Shown in pieces: positions 57,774 to 64,000 of a stretch of 64,000 bases of DNA. Numbering within the stretch: the first letter of the stretch is position 1; each line of letters opens with the position of its first letter. A program made the translations under genes and the position numbers. This DNA is from Bradyrhizobium betae. Lineage in GTDB: Bacteria > Pseudomonadota > Alphaproteobacteria > Rhizobiales > Xanthobacteraceae. The notes beneath the pieces were generated by a model. The model did no database searches, was not told the origin of the DNA, and saw nothing but the letters and a program-made list of their open reading frames with translations. Location: contig NZ_MZXW01000026.1 in NCBI RefSeq assembly GCF_004123905.1, positions 35,127 to 99,126 on the forward strand. Direction: 5' to 3'.

Positions 57774-59246
57774 TCAATCATCAAACATCTTCGGCGGCAC
57801 GAACCCGCCGAACTCGCGCTCGATCAGCTCGGCGAGCTTGAGCGGCGTGCGGTCTTCCAGCCACGGGCCGACGATCTGGACGCCGATCGGCAGTCCGTCC
57901 GGCGCAAAGCCCGTGGGGATCGCGGTCGAGGGCAGGCCGGGGAGCGTGGCGATGCCGGGCCAGGCGAGCTGGTCGGGATAGACGTGCTCCTTGCCGTCGA
58001 TCGTGATGCGGCGCTTTTCCTGCTCCGGCGAATGGTCGTGCGGATAGGCCGCCGTCGGCATCACCGGGCAGATCACCGCGTCAAACGTCCTGAACAGCTC
58101 GCGCCATTGCGCCCGCAGCCGCGTGCGTCCGCCATTCGCCATCTGCCAATCGCGATGGCTGAGCGCGATGCCGCGCAGCCGCTCGGCGGCAAGGCTGTTG
58201 TCGCTCTCGGGCAGCACGGCCGCAGCAGCCTTCGCGCCGGCATAAATGTCGGGCGCGAAGCTTGCGGCGAGGAACGACATCAGCATCCGCATATAGAGCC
58301 GCGAGGACGTCGCGAAATCCGGCAGCAGCGGAGAGCTGCGCTCGATCTTGACGCCTGATTTGGCGAGATTGTCGGCCAGCCGGTTGATGGTGCCGCGCAC
58401 GGCGGTGTCGGTCGGCAGCACCGGGTCGGTGTCGATCACCAGCACGCGGAAATCCCTGAACGCAGTGTGCCGCGCCGCCGGCAATTCGAGCCGGTAGGCC
58501 AGGCCCGCATCGATCGGATCGGGCCCGGCCATCACGTCGAGCACAAGCGAGAGGTCGGCGGCGCTGCGTGCCATCGGGCCGATCACCGAGAGGTCGCGCT
58601 CGAACGGCAGAGGCGGCAACGGCGGTGGCGTGTGACCGCGCATCGCCACGAGATTGAAGGTCGGCTTGTGCGCATAGATGCCGCAATGGAACGCCGGCAC
58701 GCGCAGCGAGCCGCCGATGTCCGAGCCGATCGACAGCGGGCCATAGCCCGCGGCGAGCGCGGCCGAGGAGCCGCCGGATGAACCGCCGGGCGTGCGGCCG
58801 AGATCGTAAGGATTATTCGTGGTGCCGTAGATGTCGTTGTAGCTCTGCCAGTCGCCGAGCCCGAGAGGGACATTGGTCTTGCCGACGATGATGGTGCCGG
58901 CGTCCTTCACGCGCGTGACCGGCAGCGCGTCTTCTTTGGCGATGAAATCTTTCTGGGCGGGGATGCCCCAGGTCGTCGGCAGGCCGGCGATGTTGTAGGA
59001 TTCCTTCACCGTCATGGGGAGGCCGAGCAGCGGTCTTCTTTCGCCGCGGGCCAGCGCCGCATCGGCGTCGCGCGCGGCGCTCAGTGCACGGTCAAAGTCC
59101 CGCACGCAGATCGCGTTGACCTTGCCGTCATGCCGTTCGATGCGGTTGATCGCATCCTGCGTGAGCTCGACCGCGGAGACCTTCTTCGCCGTCAACGCGG
59201 CCGACAGCTCGACCGCACTCTTGTAGCTCCATTCCGATTTGGCCAC
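57774..59246 (-). CDS. Amidase-signature hydrolase (tandem copy 2)
   Basis: 490 aa from the GTG at 59246. Same architecture as copy 1: VTVKESYNIAG, GGSSGGSSAALAAG, GSDIGGSLRVPA. The two proteins match almost without gaps; identity looks near 70 percent by eye. Both open with MAKSEWS, and both are preceded by a shared upstream stretch (GGATGATGCGCAGTTTG), so promoter and gene were duplicated together. The gap between the copies (57652-57773) is short. It is not coupled to any transporter here. Confidence 0.9.
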   Translation of the reverse strand: MAKSEWSYKSAVELSAALTAKKVSAVELTQDAINRIERHDGKVNAICVRDFDRALSAARDADAALARGERRPLLGLPMTVKESYNIAGLPTTWGIPAQKDFIAKEDALPVTRVKDAGTIIVGKTNVPLGLGDWQSYNDIYGTTNNPYDLGRTPGGSSGGSSAALAAGYGPLSIGSDIGGSLRVPAFHCGIYAHKPTFNLVAMRGHTPPPLPPLPFERDLSVIGPMARSAADLSLVLDVMAGPDPIDAGLAYRLELPAARHTAFRDFRVLVIDTDPVLPTDTAVRGTINRLADNLAKSGVKIERSSPLLPDFATSSRLYMRMLMSFLAASFAPDIYAGAKAAAAVLPESDNSLAAERLRGIALSHRDWQMANGGRTRLRAQWRELFRTFDAVICPVMPTAAYPHDHSPEQEKRRITIDGKEHVYPDQLAWPGIATLPGLPSTAIPTGFAPDGLPIGVQIVGPWLEDRTPLKLAELIEREFGGFVPPKMFDD

Positions 59247-59361
59247 GACATGCTCCTGCGCTTCACTGGACGGATGATGCGCAGTTTGCCCGAGGGCTGC
59301 AACGGCTGTTTGATGGCGATTGAAATGCTGATGAGGCTCGTCGGGCGGAGGCCAAAAACGA

Positions 59362-59442
59362 CGGTGTCGTCGCCCGGCTTGACCGGTTGAACCGATAGGC
59401 CGCGGCGTACTGGATTCCCCGCTTTCGCGGGGAATGACAGCG
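59362..59442. repeat. Palindromic intergenic repeat, family F copy 2
   Basis: Shares CGGCTTGACCGG, a GCCGCGG/C element, TACTGGATTCCCCGC and GGGGAATGACAG with the element at 55566-55693, though it is shorter. TTCCCCGCTTTCGCGGGGAA is a perfect hairpin. It lies between the amidase copy 2 start and the mbfA stop. Confidence 0.7.
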
Positions 59443-59454
59443 AGGGTGAGGCTG

Positions 59455-60426
59455 CTACGCCGCCCCGATCAAGATCCCTACCGCGAGCACAATCGCGCCG
59501 CCGAGCACGATCTGGAACACGGCCTGGAGGAACGGCGTGTCCATGTAGCGCGCGCGGATGAAGGCGATCGCCCATAATTCGAAGAACACGACCACGCCGG
59601 CTATTCCCGTCGCGATCCAGAACGCGTTGGCCCAGCTGTCGGGCACGAGATAAGGCAGCGTATGGCCAAGCCCGCCGAGCGTCGTCATCGCCCCGCAGGT
59701 GATGCCGCGCAGCCAGGGCGAGCCGCGTCCCGTCAGCGAGCCGTCGTCTGACAGCGCCTCCGCAAAACCCATGCTGATGCCGGCGCCAATCGAGGCGGCA
59801 AGGCCGACCAGAAAGGTCTGCCAGTTCTGGTGGGTGGCGAAGGCAGCTGCGAACAGCGGCGCCAGTGTCGAGACCGATCCGTCCATCAGGCCGGCGAGGC
59901 CGGGCTGCACATATTGCAGCACGAACATCCTCCGCCGCGTGCGGTCTTCCTCGGCGCGGACGTCGGGCTTCAAAATCTCGTCGGTCAGCGCGACGGCGCG
60001 ATTCTCGTGATGCTTCTCTTCCTCGGCGAGATCGCCGAGCAGGCGGCGCACGCCGACATCCTCGGCCTGCTCGGCGGCGCGCGCGTAAAAGCGCTCGGCC
60101 TCGAGCTCCATGGTCTCGACTTCTTTGCGGATGGTGTCGAGCGGCAGGTTTTTCGTCAGCCAGATCGGGCGCCGGCGCAGAAAGCCTTTGACGTCCTCGC
60201 GGCGGATCGGCGGCAGGTGCTGGCCGAACCGCTCCTCGTAGAGCTTGAGCAGCCGATGCCGGTGGCCGCGTTCCTCCTCGGCCATCTCCTCGAAAATCTT
60301 GGCCGTGTCGGGGTAACGCTCCCGCAGATCCTCGGCGAAGCTCATGTAGATGCGGCTGTCCTCCTCCTCGGAGGCAATCGCGACCGCAAGCACCTCGCGC
60401 TCGGTCAGATCGGCAAATTTCTTCAC
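59455..60426 (-). CDS. mbfA: MbfA: ferritin-like domain fused to VIT1/CCC1-type iron exporter
   Basis: 323 aa from the GTG at 60426. The N-terminal ferritin-like/rubrerythrin domain (1-160) has diiron ligand motifs EEEDSRIY, EEERGHRHR, EAERFY and EEEKHHEN. The C-terminal VIT1-like membrane domain starts at about 165 (GLAGLMDGSVSTLAPLFAAAF) with several helices to the end. This arrangement matches the Bradyrhizobium inner-membrane iron exporter MbfA, which protects against iron and peroxide stress. A perfect ICE-like palindrome lies 22 bp upstream, so Irr repression under iron limitation is expected. Confidence 0.92.
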   Translation of the reverse strand: MKKFADLTEREVLAVAIASEEEDSRIYMSFAEDLRERYPDTAKIFEEMAEEERGHRHRLLKLYEERFGQHLPPIRREDVKGFLRRRPIWLTKNLPLDTIRKEVETMELEAERFYARAAEQAEDVGVRRLLGDLAEEEKHHENRAVALTDEILKPDVRAEEDRTRRRMFVLQYVQPGLAGLMDGSVSTLAPLFAAAFATHQNWQTFLVGLAASIGAGISMGFAEALSDDGSLTGRGSPWLRGITCGAMTTLGGLGHTLPYLVPDSWANAFWIATGIAGVVVFFELWAIAFIRARYMDTPFLQAVFQIVLGGAIVLAVGILIGAA

Positions 60427-60447
60427 GGCCCGGCCCTGTTTCGATAG

Positions 60448-60464
60448 TTTAGAATAGTTCTAAA
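60448..60464 (-). promoter_or_regulatory. ICE/Irr-box palindrome upstream of mbfA
   Basis: TTTAGAA, TAG, TTCTAAA: perfect 7-bp arms. It matches the known iron control element bound by Irr in Bradyrhizobium, and mbfA is an established Irr target there. Its presence supports reading the weaker element at 2998-3029 as the same kind of site. Confidence 0.85.
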
Positions 60465-60510
60465 TCATATAGAGCGCCGCGGTTCCCCGGTCAAATCTGG
60501 CCATGTCAAA

Positions 60511-61659
60511 TCAGGCCTTGCCGGCTTTCGCCAGGAAGTCGAGCAGCAGCCGGCTGACCTCGGCGGGCTGCTCCTGCTGCACCCAATGGCCGGCGCCATC
60601 GACCAAGTGGCAGCCAAGCATCTTCGTGCAACCGCGCCCCTGCATCGCCTCGAACACGCCGGGGCGCTGATAGGTGCCCCAATCCTGCTTGCCCGAGATG
60701 AAGCAGGAGGCCACGTCGATGCTGCGTCCCGCAAACAGCTGCATCTCGCTGTTGAGCATGCCCGACGTGCCGTAGCGATACCATTGCAGCCCGCCCTGGA
60801 AGCCGGTGCGGCCATACTCGGCGCCGTAAAAAGCGAGGTCGCTGTCTGGCAGCCATTGATTGGCGGCGATCGCGGCGGGTGAGGGCATCTCCTTCGCCAC
60901 CGTCTCCGCCATGGTCTCGCCGGCGTCCATCACATAATAGGTCGGCAGTTTCGCCAGCTCATTCGCCGACCACGACTTCAGCGGGGTGGGCTTGTTGTCG
61001 GTCCAGTCCGCGCTCTTGTGATGATAATAGGCGCGCAGGAAATCATGCACGCCTTGCGGCGCGTGCTGCATGTCGGAATTGGCCGGGCGAGTCGCATAGT
61101 ACCATTGATAATGGATGCGCGGACGCGGCAGCGCGGCGAGCTCGCGATGCACGGGATCTTCGACCGCAGGCTTAGCCGGTGCATCGATCGTGTTGAATGG
61201 CAACGTTGGCGCACCACCGAACGGCGCGCTCATCAGCGTCACCGAACGGAACACGTCGGGCCGGATCAGCGCGCACCACGCCGCAACCGGGCTACCGAAA
61301 TCATGGCCGGCGAGATCGACCTGCCTGTAGCCGAACGCCGACACCAGGGCCAGCGCGTCGCGCACCAGGTTGAGGAGAGAGAACGGCGTGAGATCGCCGT
61401 CGTAATCCGCCGTCCATCCCGTGGTGCGGCCATAGCCGCGCTGGTCCGGCGCGATCACGTGATAGCCCGCAGCGGCGAGCGTCGGCATCACCTTGCGCCA
61501 GGAGAAGGCAAGTTCGGGAAAGCCGTGCAGCAGCAGGATGCAGGGCCGGCCCTTGGTCTCGAAGCCGGCCTCCAGCACATGCATGCGCAAGCCATTGATG
61601 CCGTCGACAGTGCGCGAGCGGATGCCGGCGGGGAGGGGGACGTCGGGGAGTGTTGTCAT
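60511..61659 (-). CDS. Epoxide hydrolase-like alpha/beta-hydrolase
   Basis: 382 aa. Oxyanion-hole HGFPE near 46-50, nucleophile Asp in GHDFGS near 119, lid Tyr residues (YQWYYATRP, GLQWYRYG) that would polarise the epoxide, and the catalytic His in DGAGHWVQQEQP near 360. The length is somewhat above the soluble epoxide-hydrolase core because of an insertion in the lid. No signal peptide. The physiological epoxide is unknown; detoxification or terpenoid catabolism are possible. A family C repeat sits upstream. Confidence 0.88.
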   Translation of the reverse strand: MTTLPDVPLPAGIRSRTVDGINGLRMHVLEAGFETKGRPCILLLHGFPELAFSWRKVMPTLAAAGYHVIAPDQRGYGRTTGWTADYDGDLTPFSLLNLVRDALALVSAFGYRQVDLAGHDFGSPVAAWCALIRPDVFRSVTLMSAPFGGAPTLPFNTIDAPAKPAVEDPVHRELAALPRPRIHYQWYYATRPANSDMQHAPQGVHDFLRAYYHHKSADWTDNKPTPLKSWSANELAKLPTYYVMDAGETMAETVAKEMPSPAAIAANQWLPDSDLAFYGAEYGRTGFQGGLQWYRYGTSGMLNSEMQLFAGRSIDVASCFISGKQDWGTYQRPGVFEAMQGRGCTKMLGCHLVDGAGHWVQQEQPAEVSRLLLDFLAKAGKA

Positions 61660-61684
61660 CGATTCTCTCCACTCGGGTGGAATC

Positions 61685-61774
61685 GTAGGGTGGGCAAAGG
61701 CGCGTTCTTCGCGCCGTGCCCACCATCTTTCCGCAACGCGTTTGACGTGGGCACGCTTCGCTTTGCCAACCTAC
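61685..61774. repeat. Palindromic intergenic repeat, family C copy 2
   Basis: Begins GTAGGGTGGGCAAAGGCGC with GCGCGTTCTTCGCGC as a hairpin and ends GCTTCGCTTTGCCAACCTAC. It matches 40861-40950 in order and orientation. It lies between the epoxide hydrolase start and the MBL-hydrolase stop on the minus strand. Confidence 0.75.
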
Positions 61775-61783
61775 GGCATCTCG

Positions 61784-62653
61784 CTAAACCGACTCGCACA
61801 CGAACGCGTTGCCCTTGCGCTTGATCTTTCCGACCGACGGCGAGGGGAAATGCGCTGTGCAGCACAGCGTGTCGGTGTCGCAATAGCGCTCCAGAAAACT
61901 GCGGCGTGTCGTTGCCGCCTTGGCCGGGTCGACGTCGAACTTGATCGACAGCTCCGGATAGAGCGTCTGCAGCGGCGAATGCATGAGATCGCCCGAGAAT
62001 ACGGCATCGTCCTTGCCGCGGCCCATCGTAACAGCGATATGGCCCGGCGTATGACCTGGTGTCGGCAGGATGCGGACGTGGTCGCCGATCTCATGGTCGT
62101 TGCCGACCAGCTCATGGCGCTTCGCCTCGACCACCGGCAGCACGCTGTCGGCGAAGGGCGGGATCTCCGCCTTCGCGTTCTGCTCGAACCAGTGATCGTA
62201 TTCCTGCTTGGCGAAGACGTAGCGCGCCTTGGGGAAGGTCGGCACCCAGCTGCCATTCTCCAGCCGCGTGTTCCAGCCGACGTGGTCGACATGGAGATGC
62301 GTGCACATCACGAAGTCGATGTCGTCGACCGAAAATCCCGCGGCGCTGAGCCCGCGCAGATAGGTGTCGTCGGTCTTCATGTTCCATTTCGGCCGCTGCG
62401 GCCGCGGCTTGTCGTTGCCGATGCAGCTGTCGATCAAAATGGTGTGGTGCGGCGTCTTCACCACATAGGATTGGAAGCACAGGAGCAAGACGTCCTGCTC
62501 ATCCAGTGCCTTCGCGTCGCGCATCCACGCCCGGTTCTCGGCCAGCACTTCGGGCGTCAGTCCCGGCAGCATCTCCAGCGCAGGGACGAACGAGGTCTCC
62601 TGCTCGATGATACGGTGGATGGTGAGATCGCCGACCGCGTATTTCAGGCTCAT
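61784..62653 (-). CDS. MBL-fold (metallo-beta-lactamase superfamily) hydrolase
   Basis: 289 aa. The dinuclear metal site is complete: THLHVDHVGWN (HxHxDH) near 113, PTPGHTPGHIA (His) near 195, FSGDLMH (Asp) near 218, and a final His in TAHFPSPSVG. Its length and the absence of a signal peptide suggest a cytoplasmic lactonase or glyoxalase II-like hydrolase rather than a beta-lactamase. The family includes quorum-quenching lactonases, but nothing specific points to that. It shares a strand with the serine hydrolase immediately upstream (17 bp gap), probably co-transcribed. Confidence 0.85.
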   Translation of the reverse strand: MSLKYAVGDLTIHRIIEQETSFVPALEMLPGLTPEVLAENRAWMRDAKALDEQDVLLLCFQSYVVKTPHHTILIDSCIGNDKPRPQRPKWNMKTDDTYLRGLSAAGFSVDDIDFVMCTHLHVDHVGWNTRLENGSWVPTFPKARYVFAKQEYDHWFEQNAKAEIPPFADSVLPVVEAKRHELVGNDHEIGDHVRILPTPGHTPGHIAVTMGRGKDDAVFSGDLMHSPLQTLYPELSIKFDVDPAKAATTRRSFLERYCDTDTLCCTAHFPSPSVGKIKRKGNAFVCESV

Positions 62654-62670
62654 GCTCGCTTCCTTTGTGA

Positions 62671-63861
62671 TCAGTGCGCGTCGCGCACGGATGGAATGAC
62701 GATGTTGGAGAGGATGTCCATTGCGGCCAGGCCTTCCTTGGGCTGGCCGTATTGCGCGGTGGTCGTCATCATGACGAGATCAAGCTCGGGCACGACGAAA
62801 ATGCGTTGCCCGCCCCATCCGAAGGCGGCGACCCATTTGATCTCCTTGCCGCCGGCAAGCGAGCGGCCCATCCACCATTGATAGCCGTAGAACAATGTGC
62901 CGCCGAAATAGCCAACCGCCTGGAAGCGCGGCGTGATCGATTGTGCGATCCAGTCGGCCGAGACGATTTGCCGGCCGTTCCACTGACCGCGATTGAGCAC
63001 GAGCTGGCCGATTTTCGCCGCATCGCGCGGTCGCAAGCGCAGCCCCGCGGCCGCCGCGAGCTTGCCGTTCTTGTAGTTCTTCCATTCGACATCGGTAATG
63101 CCGAGCGGTTGGAACAGCACCTCGCGCGCGAACGCCTCCAGCGACGTCTTTGAGGTGCGCTCGATGATGTTGCCGAGCAGCTCTGTGTTGCCGCCACTAT
63201 AGGTCCACAGTGTATCGGGTGGCGCTGCGACCGGTCGCGACAACACATAGCCAAGCGGATCCGGCTCGGTGACGAGATGCGGCTCGTCGTTTTTTGGATC
63301 GGTCCAGTCCCGCGCCTCGTCCCATTTGAAGCCGGAGGACATCGTCAGCAGATGGCGCAGCGTGATGGCGTCCCATCCCGCCTGCTTCACTGCTGCGTAG
63401 TCGGGGAAGAATTTCAGAACAGGCTCATCGATGCCTGCGATGAGCTTGCGGTCGATCGCGATTCCAACCAGCAGCGAGGTCACGCTCTTGCTTGCCGAGC
63501 GCATGTCGTGCTTGGTCGTTGCGGTGAATTCGTACTGGCCGTCGGGCTGTCCCCAGGGTTGGTCGTAGCCGGCAAAATATTGCTCGAAGACGAGCTTGCC
63601 ATGCCTGATGACGACGACCGAATGGACCGTGGTTGCCCGCTGCGTGAGACGCGCGGCGATGGTGCACAGCTTCGCCTCGTCCATGCCGACACTGTCGGGC
63701 GATGCCGTCTCCCAGCCATCGTCGATCGATGACGGCGATCCGCAGGCCTGATTGGTCTGTCCAGGCGACATGCTCTCGGCCCGTAGATGGGTGGTTGAGA
63801 CGAAGAGCGCGAGCACGAGGCTCGCACTGAGACTTGCGAGACGGGAGAAGCGATCGCGCAT
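62671..63861 (-). CDS. Class C beta-lactamase-related serine hydrolase
   Basis: 396 aa from the ATG at 63861, which has GGGGAG seven bases upstream; ATG 63867 and longer readings to 63996 are less likely. The signal peptide is about 1-30 (LSASLVLALFVSTTHLRA). Active-site SxxK is in RSASKSVTSL near 125, and the YxN-equivalent is YSGGN near 220 (Tyr with Gly in the third position). The third (KTG-type) motif is unclear. A periplasmic esterase or D-aminopeptidase-like role is more probable than antibiotic resistance. Followed 17 bp later by the MBL-fold gene. Confidence 0.85.
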   Translation of the reverse strand: MRDRFSRLASLSASLVLALFVSTTHLRAESMSPGQTNQACGSPSSIDDGWETASPDSVGMDEAKLCTIAARLTQRATTVHSVVVIRHGKLVFEQYFAGYDQPWGQPDGQYEFTATTKHDMRSASKSVTSLLVGIAIDRKLIAGIDEPVLKFFPDYAAVKQAGWDAITLRHLLTMSSGFKWDEARDWTDPKNDEPHLVTEPDPLGYVLSRPVAAPPDTLWTYSGGNTELLGNIIERTSKTSLEAFAREVLFQPLGITDVEWKNYKNGKLAAAAGLRLRPRDAAKIGQLVLNRGQWNGRQIVSADWIAQSITPRFQAVGYFGGTLFYGYQWWMGRSLAGGKEIKWVAAFGWGGQRIFVVPELDLVMMTTTAQYGQPKEGLAAMDILSNIVIPSVRDAH

Positions 63862-64000
63862 CGTCATTCTCCCCAAACCCGGCGAAACCGGATTCAAGAT
63901 GGTGCCGGTGACCCGCAACGCTCCCCGGTCGTTCATCACCAACATTGGTAACGGCGACAGCGTGCCGGCGGCGACGCCAGCTTTGGCACGGGGCATCGCC
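63862..64000. other. Short upstream region at window end
   Basis: About 140 bp containing the promoter and ribosome-binding region of the serine hydrolase. CCAACATTGG (63941-63950) is a small inverted repeat. No gene can be assigned before the window ends. Confidence 0.4.

Noticed and set aside
62671..63861. Antibiotic-resistance beta-lactamase
   Set aside because: SxxK is present, but the YxN motif is changed to YSG and a KTG motif is not evident, so an esterase or peptidase-like role is more likely.
1..64000. tRNA, rRNA or known riboswitch
   Set aside because: I looked for cloverleaf-like and rRNA-like sequence by eye and found none convincing. A dedicated covariance-model search would be needed to exclude small RNAs.

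Overview
The window looks like an ordinary chromosomal stretch of a GC-rich alphaproteobacterium, most probably Bradyrhizobium or a close relative. The evidence is an MbfA-type iron exporter with a perfect Irr/ICE-like palindrome, a second ICE-like element at a TonB-receptor operon, many broad-substrate catabolic genes, GTG starts, and several families of long palindromic intergenic repeats. I see no rRNA, tRNA, CRISPR array, transposase, phage gene or attachment site.

Layout. 0-3 kb: a GntR regulator (cut by the window edge), a GlcD-type FAD oxidase and a divergent DapA-family aldolase around a clean inverted repeat. 3-7.7 kb: an iron operon (TonB receptor, FbpA-like binding protein, PepSY membrane protein). 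7.7-13 kb: a multi-rhodanese protein, serA, patatin and a GntP permease. 13-17.6 kb (minus): a four-gene TelA / SBP-VWA lipoprotein / XpaC / SBP cassette. 17.9-23.2 kb: a tannase-like esterase and an EmrAB-type pump with its TetR. 23.3-26.7 kb: MarR, enoyl-CoA hydratase and a chemoreceptor. 26.9-37.1 kb: a DapA-family enzyme, a divergent pair of paralogous peptide-type binding proteins and a dppBCF/AtzG-like/amidase/dppD operon. 37.2-40.8 kb: a GlsB-type protein and an orphan type I secretion ABC/HlyD pair. 41-44.2 kb: amn, a TPR protein, a DUF1488-like protein and a CinA-type deamidase. 44.3-49.5 kb: two amidohydrolases with a Rieske protein, an MFS transporter and a LysR regulator. 49.6-55.6 kb: DUF1127 and GNAT proteins, then a crotonase/SDR/acyl-CoA dehydrogenase/alcohol dehydrogenase group. 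55.7-64 kb: an NTF2-like protein, two tandem amidases, mbfA, an epoxide hydrolase, an MBL-fold hydrolase and a class-C serine hydrolase.

How the parts work together. Iron handling appears at both ends: uptake with probable periplasmic reduction at 3-7.7 kb and ferritin-like/VIT1 export at 59.5-60.5 kb, both behind ICE-like sites, which suggests opposite ends of one Irr circuit. The dpp/amidase operon looks like import of an amide or peptide-like compound followed by cytoplasmic hydrolysis. The TelA/XpaC/VWA-SBP/SBP cassette has two binding proteins but no permease or ATPase; its predicted locations span cytoplasm, inner membrane and periplasm, and it is the best candidate here for a poorly described system.

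All family assignments are made by eye from motifs and remembered family features; no database search was run.
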